Shown: positions 22,501-34,615, counted from the stretch's first letter. The stretch: DNA of 64,000 bases from Allodiplogaster sudhausi (GCA_945643635.1 CALZFC010000248.1:7952501-8016500), one strand, 5' to 3'. Notes: generated from the letters alone by a model not told the origin. Made by a program: numbers and translations.

Positions 22501-23740
22501 TCGGTGCGTGCTATGCAGAAATCGTTCTTTCATCTCCTGCATCAGTAGCTGGTACTTTTCAGTTCTCCTCCTCTCATACAGTTATTCATTCTCGGGATGC
22601 TCGACCATTGTCTTCAGGGCGCCGGGATCTTCTGGCGCAATCATTAGGTACACCGAGTCCACTGCACTGCGGATCGTGTGTGCTTTTCTCCGTTTACTTC
22701 TGTCGTCCAGTTGACGGAAGTCTTTGTTTCTGCGATCAAGTCTTGGAAGGTTTAGGGTCTCGAGGAATTCTGAAAACTTGTTTTTGCACACCGGAGCAAC
22801 TACAGATCTAGTTCGTGCAATGGCTGGAGGTTCGGGTGGCGGAATATAGCTTGGATCGTTCTCCTGCGATGCTGGGTTGTACTCGTTGATCCCATCGTCA
22901 AGATCTGGTGTCTGAGAGAATCTCCCGTCTAGTGGGGCTGGAGAAATTCGGTGTCCCGAGTCTTCTACTTTCCATTGGGTTCTGTACCGGACGAGCTCTT
23001 CCTTGTGCGCAGGGCAAACAGCTAAAATTTTTTTTAGATGATTGTAAATCTTAGCTGTCTCAAGTTAGTAATGCATGCAATAAATGTTACTAACGTAGTC
23101 CAACATGGAGCAAAACGCCTTCCTTCTTCAGTACAGCTAGAGCTTCATGCTTTTCAACAGTTTGCTTTTGTCCAAGCACGGGAAGAACCTTGTGAGGCTT
23201 GAAAGGTCCAACAATGGAGCAAACTTTTTTCCTTGTGTCTCTTCTCCATTTGATGTGCTGGTACTTTTGATATGTACCCCAGTTTGTGTACAGCTCATCG
23301 ATATGTCTTGCGCATATGAAGCGTGCCCCAACCCCAGCAACCTAAAGTAAATTCTAGATTTTCTGCAATAAAGTACATAACTCAAAATGGGCACCTCTGT
23401 TGGGTCGTGGAAATTCCAGAAGAGCTCACCCGCGCCGCGTGAGAGAACCAAGTCAAGAACGTTTGTGGTACCATGCGAGTCCTCTGGAATCTGCTCTACC
23501 AAGTCTTCCATTCTGAAAAATAAATTAATTGTGTATCTTTTTTCTATTACTACTTAGCGATTGATTTCACTTACTTTGTGAGGTCACCAGCACATTCAGT
23601 GCTCACTTCTGAGAGTGAGGGCCGGTCCTGTGTTTCGTATGGAGTCTTTCTCGATAATGAGAAATAACATTTTTGCTCTCCAACGATGTTTTCGGTCTTC
23701 ACTGGAACTCTCGGTAGCACATCTTCGACGCTTCTTCTTG
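19560..23740 (-). pseudogene. Multi-exon D-D-E / C2H2 zinc-finger protein of a transposase-like family
   Basis: Nine minus-strand introns with GT-AG ends keep phase throughout. The exons are 23,512-23,395, 23,341-23,095, 23,021-22,286, 22,236-22,111, 22,060-21,928, 21,889-21,371, 21,320-21,138, 21,077-20,984 and 20,907-19,560, preceded by one ending at 23,575 whose start is unclear. Landmarks in order are CPAHKEELVRYR; SDSTMYRILKICSAERRKSL; DFKLHVKPHSRIADHC; TQDWAMKWLP...DFFGKRGISWH; DSVAVTAIM; YRSDQAGCYKSS; FSEAQAGKSACDR; a C2H2 finger (CPEETC...H...H, 20,308-20,234); and a tail with EQFNEGTRTGVKIDPREA and IFSRLA. This order matches a high-copy uncharacterised family I recall from cnidarians. 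Candidate catalytic residues are D (21,294-21,296), D (20,991-20,993) and E (20,819-20,821), spaced 81 and 32 residues apart, consistent with an RNase H-fold transposase. There is one in-frame TAA (22,582-22,584) and one frameshift beside a seven-T run near 20,055. Confidence 0.75.
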
Positions 23741-24000
23741 AAAGAACAATTCATGATCTTTTATTTATTTAAAAAAGCGATGGCAACTGATTCATACTTC
23801 GCTCTTATGACGACCTTCTCTTGCCGGACAGTTGCTTGAAGGCTTGTTGTAGTGCGAGTTCCGCTTTGCGTACAAATGTGTGGTTTTGTATCTTCTACAG
23901 TCATCATAAAACACTTACCTTGTCGTTCTTTCAAGTGGAAATGCTTTCCATTCGTGAATTAGAAGAATGAAGATAAGAAATCGGAGCATCTAAAAATGTG
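23741..24000 (-). other. Possible upstream exons of the D-D-E gene
   Basis: Minus-strand ATG near 23,989 begins MLRFLIFILLIHEWKAFPLE, which looks like a signal peptide and ends at a good donor (GTAAGTG). A basic Cys-containing stretch follows. I cannot join these to the downstream exons with confidence; they may belong to a different gene. Confidence 0.3.
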
Positions 24001-24607
24001 TTTAAAATTTGAAATAATGAATGGCGGAGATATCGACAAAATAAGAAAACATAAGCACGAAATGATTCATCATGTTCAGAGACACTGTAATTAATATTGT
24101 GAATTAGTGCTTCTACATGCAGAACAAACTAAACTAAAACCCAAGAGAAAATGGAAGGCACACAGATTTTTCCGATTCTTTCTCGTTTGCCTGCCTCTTC
24201 CTTTCCACCCAATTCTTTATATTCACGGACAACGAGTAGACTTTGAGCCAGTTCACTTTTTCGTCATACTGACGTGGATGCACATGAAGAATGTGCTCTG
24301 AGAAGCTGTTTGAAAGAATCTAACAGCAGCCAAATAGAAAATGATTCTTTTCTTACAATTTGTTTGCCCTTTCTTTCATAAATTTCCCCTTCCTTCCATT
24401 CGCATTGTTGTTGTCAAGAGCAGGCTGTGATGGCCAGTTTCAGTTACACTTCGAGTTCATACAGTTTTTTGAGAATCTGAGGAAGGAGCACAACGAGAAG
24501 AACGCCAGAACAGCTGCCAACTCCAGTCAGTTGCCTTTCAGAATATAATGTTGCCGAAGCAATAAAAACATCTGACGAAGGAAGAAGATAGATCTATTTT
24601 CCTTTTG
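24001..24607. other. Spacer with an unsupported secretory-like frame
   Basis: At about 24,363-24,545 the plus strand reads a hydrophobic run followed by AGCDGQFQLHFEFIQFFENL. It has no ATG and no clear splice sites. Nothing else is recognised. Confidence 0.3.
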
Positions 24608-24891
24608 TCATGGCTGGGAGAACGTCAAACGGCTTAGCGGCTGGCGAGCCTGAACCGCCCCCCCCCCCTCGGGGCGGTGCCGCCAACGCCAGCCAGCCGA
24701 TCAGTTTTCCCTCGAAAATACTTGGCGATTGCCCCCGCCTGATCACTGCTAACATGGCCGACTCCTCCAACCAGTCTCTCCCCGATAACCCAAGCCCCAG
24801 CACAGAGCCTCGGCACACGCCTAGGGAATGGGAGCAGGCGGCGCGACAGTTCGCCTCCACTGTTATCTATCTCGAGCGGGAGCTGAAGATC
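24608..24891 (+). mobile_element. GC-rich 5' fragment of an unknown ORF, possibly retrotransposon ORF1
   Basis: A GC-rich patch opens with ATG at 24,610 (MAGRTSNGLAAGEPEPPPPP) and contains TPREWEQAARQFASTVIYLE. It ends exactly where the direct duplication begins (24,892); the second copy has unrelated AT-rich sequence at that position. The abrupt composition change suggests a truncated inserted fragment, perhaps the start of a retrotransposon ORF1. The fused downstream frame is coincidental. Confidence 0.4.
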
Positions 24892-27438
24892 TGTCAATTG
24901 TTCATCATGAGAAAAGAACATGTTAACAAAGCCGTTTTTTCAATGATTCTCAATTGTTATGAATACGGAGAAAGCAAAAGTAACCTTGGCTTGATGTCGA
25001 AGCATTTCAAGAAGTATGCAAAATGAGGCAGATTCAAGCTGAGTTTATGTCATGCTTCAATTCTCGCGTGTATGGCGAGAGAAATCTAAAAAGTGACTAA
25101 TATGAAGTAATAAAGAGACGAACAAGCGAAAACAATTCATCACTAATCGCAGCAATTTGTATAAAAAAAGGTCTGCGACAGCAAAAAAAATATTAAATGG
25201 CTTCTTGCACTTGGAGACTGACTAGGAATGCCATGCAAACATAATATGGCATTGGGATAGCACCAGTTATGTTTATTAGAGAAAGGGCAAGAAGGAAGGC
25301 AGCGTGAGGACATTCCGTTACATCCGTATCTCTCTCTCTATCTTTTCTCTGCTAGTAAAGTAAATGCAGTCCCAATTTATAGAGAGAGAGAGAGAGACAG
25401 TCAGGAATAGAGAGACCATTTGTGGTCTCTCAGGTAATGGGAGAGCAATGAGAATACGGAGGTTAGAGAGGAGCAAACAACCCAGGCATGCGTGCATTAT
25501 GGGCCACATAGTCCTTCAGTGTTGCATGCCGAAGAGGGCTTTTTGGCTCTCATTGTCAATACTTTCTTTCATTCTTGAAATTTATTCCTATTCAACATTT
25601 CTGCAATATCTTCCTCGGGCACCTATGCTTCTCTCTACCTTTCTTTCTCTCTCGCTCTCTCTTTCGCTCCCTCTCTCTCTCTTTCTTTTTCTCTTTCTTT
25701 TATGTTTCTCGCTCTTTCTTTCTTTCTCTCCCTCCCTCTCCCTCTCGCAATGTCGAATGTGTTCTTTTGTATGTATGCACATATAAATTCAATGCACATT
25801 TCAGATTCATATCGCCATTAACGCGATGTTATTTTCCTCCTGGCAGCATATATCTGCCTCAATGATTGCGAGTGTCTTTTCGACCAGCAAGAAGTAAGCT
25901 GAAAAATTATTTAAAAGTAAATAATGTATCCCGACCCGAACATCCGTAATCGGATCGGCATATGTATCATCTTAAGCAGCGTTTTTTTGCTTTCAGAATA
26001 TGAAAGGTGAGTTCATCCGTCAGTGATTTTTGCCGATGAGATGGGAATTTTCAGAGACGACGAAGGTCTTGTAATACTCTCGAGATCAATCGTTATCATC
26101 TCGTCTGTTCTAGTAATGTAGAATGGCTTCCATCCGGGATTGTTCATGAAATAGAGATGAATTCTACTTCGCTGTAAGTCAAAAAGTCTTTCACTATTTC
26201 TTGTTTTACTTTTATTTTACTAAATTATCAGCAATTTTTTTTACTCTTGCACTTAAACAAGATCGATAATTTTTTTTCCCGATTTTTGCGTTAATCTAAT
26301 TCTTTTTTTTTGATATAAGAAATAACTCTGAAATTAATAACAGTTCGTGTAGCGGTGCAGCGATGAGAACTGGAACATGCGCGAATGCAGTTCGAGTCAG
26401 TCTCTCCTCCCTGGCTCTTCGTGAGCGGCTGCTTCTATCATTGCTTCTATCACTCCGGTCGAACTTCTTAATCTTCAAGGCTCACTACGGGCACTAAGCC
26501 TCCGCCCTTCTCGCCCACCGCAACGATCTCCAACGTACAAGAAGCTTCCCATCTAATCTCTCCAGGCGACTACAACATCATCTTCTTTTCGCGAGCATTG
26601 TCTGCTCGTTTACTATTTTACTATATACATATATTCACATGTTTGTAGGTATTTTATTATTATCATTAATTTTTTCATTATATTATCGTCTTGCAAATAT
26701 GTACATATGTACATACGACATAAATATGCACGTATATGCAAGATCCTGTAGTTATGTAAATCAAATCGGATAGGATTTCATAAACGATTTTCGAGCTTTT
26801 TTTTATTTTTGTTTAGAACAGCAAATTACTCTAGCAATTAACAGCGGTTCGTGTGGCGATGCATGGACGAGATGTGGTGGTTGCGCGAGTATCCAGCTGG
26901 ATTCTTGGATGGTACGCTAGGGTCCATTGGCTGAGGACACGTTTTGAAAACGGACCTCACCAAAACCGTGACTCATCAGAGAAGTCGGAGCCGCAGGCAA
27001 TCAACTCCGATCGATCTTCCTCATTTATGTATAAGACGATTATATGCAATGGACTCGACGCCCTTCTCACCGTCCATTACCTCACCGTCTTCTCTGCAAA
27101 AGTCTCTTTTCTCCTCCATAAGCTCCGCTCTCTATCTCTTTCTTTATAAGACTGCTAAGAAATTGTGATGAGACTGTAAGCTAATCATCTTCTTTCTTTC
27201 TCTTCGTTTCCAAATCGCTCAGTTCTATTCGTTGCATCTCAGCTGTAAACTGATTGTTAATTCATAAAGGATATTTGCCTTATTCTTTTGGCAGTGTTTG
27301 ACACACCTAGAATAGAGAGGAAAGATGACTTAAAACCTATAGACTGAATACTTTACAAAATATTCTTAGGAAAGCAATTACGTGCACCATGCAAAAAAAA
27401 GTAAAAACATAACGTGTAACGTGCTAATAATAACTGCC

Positions 27439-27440
<2 letters not shown>

Positions 27441-27482
<42 letters not shown>
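27441..27482. repeat. (CT)n microsatellite
   Basis: Near-perfect CT array of about 40 bases. Its counterpart at 53,660-53,695 is a few units shorter, an expected post-duplication length change. Confidence 0.95.
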
Positions 27483-27483
<1 letters not shown>

Positions 27484-27778
27484 AACTCTCAACGATGTAA
27501 AGGGGGCAAGCTTCCATACTCTCTATATTTCTCCGATGCCTCTTTCTCTGTCTCGCTCCCTTTCTCTATATATTTGTTTATCTGCATTGTTTTAATAAAT
27601 TAATAGACAAGGGAGAGACACTTAACCGAGAGAATTGCGCAATCAGATAAATAAGAGGCTCGCAACAAGGCGGCCAATGTGATGATGCATAGGGCACCAA
27701 AAAAAAGAACATTAGAAAGAAAGTAAAATATGTATCACAATTAATTAGTTGCCATAATTATAACACGAATAGATAATT

Positions 27779-29690
27779 CAACGAGAGAGGACATGATTCT
27801 TAATGAGAAGGCGAGCAGATGGCAACGATAAATCAAAAATATTGTCGGGCAGTCTATTCCAAGAGTCGACAATCCTATTTGCAAAAAAGTTCATATACAT
27901 GCTAGAATGAAACTTGAACTTACGCAGCTTAAAGCGATGTCCTCTAGTAAACCCAACTGGTGAGAAACTAAATATATCAGTTGACTTGATACCATATAGG
28001 CCTTTAACAATCTTATAAGCAACGACAAGGTCATTATCTCACGGCGGGCATAGAGCGGCTCTATATTTACAAACGCTAAACGCTCACTGTAGGGGAGGAG
28101 GGAGAGACCGCATCTTTTAAAGGCAAGTCGCGTGAAGCGCTTCTGAATGTTCTCAATCTGGTTAATAAGGTAAATTTGGCTACGGGACCATACTTCCATG
28201 CAAAATTCAAGTAAAGGGCGAACATAAATGACAAATAAACGAACTAGAAAAGTGATATTGCGAGATCTAAAGTTCCTTAGTATATGGAAGAAAGCTCTAC
28301 TTGCTCGTCTACAAATCAAATCAATATGGTTTTGGAAAGAAAGATCATTAGACATTTGGACCCCAAGGTCACGATAAGACGAAGTGGGAGGTATAGGCTG
28401 AGAAAGTAGGGTAGGTTGAAAGGGTGGGTGGGCTGGTCCAATGGCCATGAACATCGTCTTCTTGAAGTTGATATCGAGTCCCCAGTCGGATGACCACTCG
28501 GCAACACAGTCGAGAGCGCGCTGCAGAAGCACAGTATCTGCAACAGTATATATTTTAGCATCATCAGCATAAAGTGTACAGAATGAGCCAATGGGTAAGT
28601 AGTCGGGAAGGTCATTAATGTAAAGAAGAAACATAAGTGGGCCACAGACGCTTCCCTGAGGGACTCCAGAAGGAACCGCGTATTCATAGGAAAGTTCCCC
28701 GTCCACTATTACCCGCTGTGTTCTATCGGTGAGGAAAGAAGAGAGCCAACGGAGGAGAGAGCCAGATATACCATAGCAGGAGAGCTTCTTAATAAGAAAT
28801 GGGAGAGGGATAGTGTCAAATGCTTTAGAATAGTCAATATAGACAGCAGATACAAAGGAGGACGAGTCAACCGCGGAGTGCCAGGTGGAGAGAGAGGAAA
28901 GCAGAGCAGAGGCGCATGATTTTCTCCTACGAAAGCCGTGCTGAGAAGGAGAGAGGAGGCCATGTTCATCAAGATAAGCAAATAGCTGCTTGCACACAAT
29001 GCGCTCAAATGTTTTAGAAATGCCTGAGGTAAGGGAAATGGGTCTATAATTAGCAGGGTCGCTAATGTCGCCTTGGCGCTTATAAATGGGCTTAACATGA
29101 GCTGTTTTCCAGAGAGAAGGACAAATGCCATGAAGGAGGAATCGGTTAAAAAGTATAGTTAGAGGAACAGAGATAGCTACAGAAGTGCCTTTAAGAAATG
29201 CATAGGGAACTCCGTCAGGAGTACAAGAGTTTCGAAGGGGAAGACTTCTAAGCATATGGTGAACTGTAACGGCTGAGAAGTCTAAATAATCAATTCGTGC
29301 AGATGTCCTAGATGGGAAGGAATTACATGCAAATGGTGAGGGTATGGAGGAGGAGTAGGATAATTGGAAAGAATTAGCAAAGCAGATAGCCTTTTCGGAG
29401 TTGTCAGATAAAGTGCGGCCAGAAACACGATCTTTAATTGCACTAATAGTAGGTTTTGCCTTGACGCGGCCGTTAACAAAGCTGAAGAATGAACGAATAG
29501 AACATGATGAGACGGCACGTTTCTCTTGGTCACGCTGATAAATACGTATAATCTTTTATTTGTTTTCAAGAGAGAAAGCGCGAACACGTTGCTGTCGCTC
29601 GAAGAAGTCGCGTCGGGCCGAGCGTAGTCTCTGGCCTCAGGCCTCCTTATACTTAGCATACGAAGATTGTTGCCACCACGTCATTGATCC
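27779..29690 (-). mobile_element. Non-LTR retrotransposon 3' half with reverse transcriptase (copy 1)
   Basis: The minus strand encodes the reverse transcriptase of a Jockey/CR1-like LINE: SCTPDGVPYAFLK, HVKPIYKRQGD, NYRPISL, SQHGFRRRKSC, DYSKAFDTI, GVPQGSVCGPLMFLLYIND, the catalytic YADDAK box, and C-terminal FVIYVRPLLEFCMEVW. A one-base frame change near 28,045 precedes the normal tail, which then reads RIVDSWNRLPDNIFDLSLP to about 27,779. Upstream, a linker with stop codons (RDFFERQQRVRAFSLE) begins near 29,690 and the endonuclease is absent, so it is a typical 5'-truncated dead insertion. The copy at 53,995-55,905 shares the frame change and therefore arose by segmental duplication, not by separate retrotransposition. 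Confidence 0.9.
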
Positions 29691-30770
29691 TTTCTTTATT
29701 CCTTTTTATTTTCTAATTTATTTATCGAATGCTTCTATACGAACTTAATGTTTCTCTAAGATAAAAAAAAAAATAATATCTCCGTTGAAACTTCAGGCTG
29801 AGAAGTGCTAGAAAAGGAATAGTAACATGGAATCATAAAACTTTTAAGAGTTATCAAAAAATAGCGTTAATCCGCGACTAAGAGAAAGGAATACGAAAAT
29901 GTTAATCAATTTTAAGAACGCTTACCGAGTTCGATTTCGGCTCCGCTCTAGATGGGTCACAAATATGGCAAGGCATGGGCATGGCTTGCGCGAATCGGAT
30001 CTTAAATCGATGTCTTCACTTTGAGAAATCTAATGGAATGTGCAATGGGACATTCCATTACATTTCAAGCCAGTCATTTCTTGTCGTTTAGCTGATCGAC
30101 CAGTATCAATTGTTAACAGTGAACTTGCTTGTTACTGCAGCTCTCGACTTAGCCAGAAAGGAAAGAATTGACATCACAAGACTTTACTTCTAATTCAGTC
30201 AACTACCGTTGCTCAATTCTTCGTGTGACCGTTTCACTCTTCGTTCAAAACTCTACTTTCTTCTTCCGTGCATGACGAGGCAACTGCGGCTAACAAGCAC
30301 ATTAATCTTTTCGTCCTCGGCATGAGGATCATTGCAACGTTTCAGCTGAACGAAATCGCGTGGCCAAACGTTAAGGAAGATTTCATTTTCTGCCGACCAT
30401 GAGAGAAATTTCAACGAAATGAGTAAAATACGCTTCAGAAACTGAAACTAAATTTTTTTTTAATTTTTGTTTACTTCACAACGTATAAAGTATGGAAAAA
30501 ATAAGCATATAACTGATGTGATAAAGTGCACGTGCAGACCTGTATGTTTTAAAGTGAAAATGGCATCTTATACACACTCCCCTCTCATTTCATTCTTGAT
30601 GTCTTGATCTATGAATGAATCGGCTATCTAAGCGAGCGCGAAGAAGGAAACACCGCGAACGAAGTGAATACGACAACTTGATAAATGCTGATGGTATTTA
30701 ATAATGAAAAATGAGAGAGAGAGAACTTTTTTCGATCTTCTTCAGAGAAATGTGGTGTGCTAAGCGAAGA
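29691..30770. other. Non-coding part of duplication copy 1
   Basis: No gene supported. The block 29,895-30,000 (ACCGAGTTCG...GATGGGTCACAAATATG) also has a more diverged third copy at 50,829-50,930. The region leads into the gene A promoter. Confidence 0.5.
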
Positions 30771-30776
30771 GGTGTA

Positions 30777-30784
30777 TTATATAA
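30777..30784 (+). promoter_or_regulatory. TATA box of gene A
   Basis: TATATAAG lies about 60 bases upstream of the gene A start codon and is conserved in the second duplication copy (about 56,987). A GTATTATATAAG context and the downstream CCGGGTTCACGAC word are shared. Assigned by position and conservation only. Confidence 0.6.
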
Positions 30785-30843
30785 GGCCGGGTTCACGACC
30801 TGTGACCGTCAGTGACATGACTACAATTCTTTAAACACTCACC

Positions 30844-33260
30844 ATGAGCTTCCTCAGCATCCTGCTCGCGGTCCTAGCAGTTGTCGCACAATCGTTAGTG
30901 AATTTCTTATTTCCAACTTGAAGCGATTCATCGAAATTGATTTTAATGGTAATTGAAAACATTTTGATTAACTGAATGATTGATTTTAATTTATTAATTA
31001 AAGCTCCCGTGTTGAAAGGATAATGATTACAGTAAAACATAGGAAAATTTATATTATTTACCGGTATATTTTAATATTTTTTTTCTTGAGACGATTGCTT
31101 AGTTTGCAGTGAGATTGTTCTTAAAGGAGGTATCCGGGGAATAATTAATATGTCTTTTTCTTTATGGATTTTTCTTTCTTTATGGACCTCAGTTACAAAA
31201 CCGACCAAAATGACCAAAAGTCACAAAAGTCAACAAGACATTTTTCTGAACCACTTTTTCACGCTGAAACCGATAAAAATACTCCCAACTGATCTAGACA
31301 AATACTTTTCAAGGTACGAAGATAAAAAAATAACAAATAGTTACAAATGTCACTAAAACGACGACAAAGAAACTAGGGAAACACACCAGGATTTTTTTCT
31401 TGTAAAAGCCATTAGAAGTTCTAAGGAGACATTTTAGGTAAAAAAAAAAATTGCGCCAATCGCTTCAGCATGCTCATAAACCCTTAGAAACATCCTTTGA
31501 AGCATTTCTGATCATTAGGAAAAAAATTCATTTTCACATGCCAAACACGAGACCATCAATGGTACAGGGTCCATACATGAGCATTAAGACGACATCCTAT
31601 GATCAAAATACTTGCGCCAATCGCTTCAGCATGCTCAGAAACAATTATAAACATCTTTTGGAGCATTTCTGATCATTAGAAAAAAAAATTTAATATTTTC
31701 CCCGTGGGAAAGACTAGCAGGTTTTACCTACCGATTTTGGAATTGAAAATCAACCTTGTCGCAGTTCAATCTTCCTCAATTTTTTATTATAAGTTCATAC
31801 GTCTATAATAATGATATATTCGAAATGTCATTCAATTTGACTTGGTAGAAAAAACCAAAAAGATTTAGCACTGTAGGTAAAGCCCAAGGGTTTTACCTAC
31901 AGTGCTTTTTGGTATGGATCGCACATCATTGGCCAACGGTTCATATATGAGCACTAAGGAGATATTTCAGGCTTATAATTAAGCGATTGGCGCAAGTATT
32001 TTGATCATAGGATGTCATCTTAGTACTCTTTTAGTGGTGACCCTCTGCTATTGGTAGTCTCATGTTTGGTATGTGAAAATGAATTTTTTTCTAATGATCA
32101 GAGATGCTTCAAAGATGTTTATAAGGGTTTCCTTGCATGCAGAAGCGACAGAGTTGTTTTAAATTCTGAGGTTACAAGTAACAATGTAAGCATCTTATAT
32201 CACAATAATTCACAAGTAAATTATCAGACTAGGCCGACAGCCAGACCAGTACTGTTCGACGAAAACACTCACATTTCTGGATACTTTGAATTTAAAGATG
32301 ATGATAAGGATGAAGGAAGCTTTTGTTTTTCAAGAAAGCTTCTGACCAACTCAGGTTGATTTCCAATATCGCCACCTTTTAGTTTCAAGAGATAACTTTA
32401 ATTTAGAAAGAGTAAGAGACATTGTTTTCCACGAATACGCTCATTTCGCCGTCCGTCATTACAAGCTGGGCGGCTCAAATGCCCATGGCCCAGAGAGGGT
32501 CTTCATGTGAGCACGCACATATAGAACTTGTGCTGTTAAAGATATCTACCTGGAATTTCAGGAAGACCAGAATTAAGAAGAGCTTCAATTACCTTCCGGA
32601 AATCGCAATTAATTTTGACTACGAGCTTGAATAGATCCCTTTTCTGGTTCTTTCATATAAACCCTTGTTAACGATTGCGTATTCGGACAATGACATACAT
32701 AAACATAGCCGTATGATTAACGATGGAACTTAGGAAACAAAATGCAAAATATCACGCATTTCAACATTGTTACACTATGCGGTATCTCAAACTGGCAGGG
32801 TATAGAAAATGGTTCAGAATGGCTATCTATGTGAGCACGCACGTATGTACATATGGTGCGTTCTAAATGATATCTCTCTGCAATTTCAATAGCGTGGGTG
32901 CCCGTCGCTCGAGGTGCTGTATTTTAATGCAAGCGGCTATCTGCCCGCTGGCTTTGTTCTCGACCCAACAGCCAACCCCATTCGCATCGGCTATGAAGAC
33001 TGGATATGCGCTGGTGGCCAGAGCAACGAGACTGTTTTCGTCTACTCTGTACGTGTGGATCCTTAAAAAAGCAAGGAAATCATTCTTACTCTGCTCATCA
33101 CATTCAGGACGGCGCCACGAGCGGCATGGGCAGAGGAATTTCATGCAGCGACTTTGCAACCGAGCCCTACTGGGCCCTCGGGGCCGTCGACGGCGAGCCG
33201 CTGCCTGCAACGGGCGTCAAAATCTTCTGCGCGATCCCTGAGAGTTTGGCGGGACCATGA
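30844..33260 (+). CDS. Gene A: secreted cysteine-rich protein (diverged member)
   Basis: The first exon (30,844-30,893) encodes a signal peptide, MSFLSILLAVLAVVAQS, and ends at a GTTAGT donor. The last two exons are clear: 32,893-33,048 (RGCPSLEVLYFNASGYLPAG) and 33,108-33,260 (SDFATEPYWALGAV, ending FCAIPES, TGA). A 59-base intron joins them in phase 0. Between these, blocks at about 32,225-32,335 (GYFEFK...FCFSRK) and 32,495-32,634 (CEHAHIELV...STW) look like diverged versions of modules present in genes B and C; their exon edges are not certain. AATAAA follows at 33,277. The protein is secreted with paired cysteines. I do not recognise a named family, and function is unknown. The intron region is enlarged by the repeats at 31.4-32.1 kb. 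Confidence 0.6.
31452..32130. repeat. Foldback-type repeat inside gene A intron
   Basis: A unit with GCGCCAATCGCTTCAGCATG and TTTCTGATCATTAG occurs twice in direct orientation (about 31,452-31,535 and 31,611-31,690) and once inverted (about 31,983-32,115), along with shared CATCCTATGATCAAAATACT. This could fold into a large hairpin and looks like a non-autonomous DNA transposon remnant. Confidence 0.8.
31867..31906. repeat. Perfect 15-bp inverted repeat
   Basis: AGCACTGTAGGTAAA is followed after ten bases by its exact reverse complement, TTTACCTACAGTGCT. It sits at the centre of the larger foldback repeat. Confidence 0.95.
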
Positions 33261-34615
33261 GAATGGATACAGAATGAATAAACACGCCTGGTAGTGATTT
33301 CTTCTCGTTTATATCTAATCTTTCGCCATTCACATTCTCACGCTACTGTCTCTCCACTTGTAGCATTTGCTGAATAAAAAGCCCTCGCAAGTTGCCGCAT
33401 CACATGCTTTGAAATTTTTTTTAAAACAGAAGATATCAATAAGTTTAAAGATAATGGTGCACCGCACGATTTCCTTCTAGCAGTTTATCACCACAATATG
33501 AATCAATGTATACTTACAGTAATATTCCATTTTTAAAGATGGAAATGCGCAAATAATGGAGGAATGGCCGAGAGCCCCGGCACCCTGTGTAATCACTCGA
33601 CAAGATAGAGAATTCATAGTCCTACTTGTGATTTATCTACTTTTAGACCCGGGGCATAAGCCAAATAGGTGGCATGTCTATTCGTGCGTAGAGCGGGAAG
33701 AAAGGATCCCTTCTGATGACCCGGAGAGCAGAGGATTCCTTTTGGGTAATTTCTAATAGACTCGTTGATTCGATCTTCAAATGAAAGAATATCAGAACGA
33801 CATTCCAAGGCCGATATCAATTGCGTCAGTTGTTTGCTTCACTCTCAACGACGCCAACGAAAAAAAGGCCACTGCTGCCTAAGGTGTCGTGTCTTTGCCA
33901 CATCGTAAATATTTCTTTCAGTCACGCGATCGTTTTTGGTTTATGGTTAAACGGGCAAGCCTATTAAAATGAGAAGGCGAAATCCTTCCGGTTTGTCGCC
34001 CACCAATTGAAGAAGCGCAATCGCTGCCGTTTTGCTCCCAATAAAAGGTCATCGAGAACGTGGCTCTTTAGTCTGTATTCGCTCGTTGACGGAAAAGACA
34101 CTGCTCGATGTCTTTTCAGGCTTTCTTTGCATTTCTGCTTCTGCCCATCGTCAAGAATGCGTATTTCGGTTAGCGGAATGTTTTCAAATGGTTGTTGAAT
34201 AGAAATATCCTTATAAATTGTAAAAAAAAAAATAACCTTTTGAGCACAAATCCAGTCTTGAATGAGTATTCTATGATATGACTAGAGGTCAAACTTGAAA
34301 CTAAATTCATATTATGGCTGACTTCCGTGTAGCACTGGACCCAACTGGACCTTGTTGTAAAACTTTTTAATGATAAAATTCCTTTTCATAGTGGCGTTAC
34401 TTTATTGAATTTTATGCAATTACAAGTATATTCTAATTAAATGAAGTGGTAAGGCCTTCAACTGTGTAAAGTGGCAGGTTGGCTGGAATTGCTCCTTCTG
34501 AGCAAGGTGTTCCAGGCTATGTTCTAAACCATTAATCGCCCAATCCCTTCTGATAGATCCGCGTGCATTACATCAGCACATTAACACGAAAATTGAATAA
34601 ACGGTTTCTTTAAAT
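33261..34615. other. Spacer between gene A and gene B
   Basis: Contains the gene A polyadenylation word and AT-rich sequence. No exon I can support, and no signal-peptide exon for gene B was found here. Confidence 0.4.

Larger units (their letters stand above)
24892..31090. repeat. Direct duplication, copy 1
   Basis: Matches 51,118-57,260 in the same orientation, offset about 26.2 kb. From 24,892 to about 30,450 the two copies look roughly 99 percent identical, with differences mainly in homopolymers, the CT array at 27,441-27,482 and scattered single bases. From about 30,450 to 31,090 the match is clearly lower, and this part includes the promoter and signal-peptide exon of gene A. Within the unit lie CT/GA tracts (25,330-25,400 and 25,640-25,750), two related blocks at about 26,340 and 26,840 sharing GTTCGTGT.GCG.TGCA, and a retrotransposon fragment. 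Confidence 0.9.

Noticed and set aside
24360..24548. Secreted protein resembling the N-terminus of a Notch ligand
   Set aside because: Only a short GCDGQFQLHF-like match, no ATG, no splice sites and no downstream domain.
24610..25026. A single 138-residue protein
   Set aside because: It crosses the duplication breakpoint at 24,892, so the two halves are unrelated pieces that happen to share a frame.
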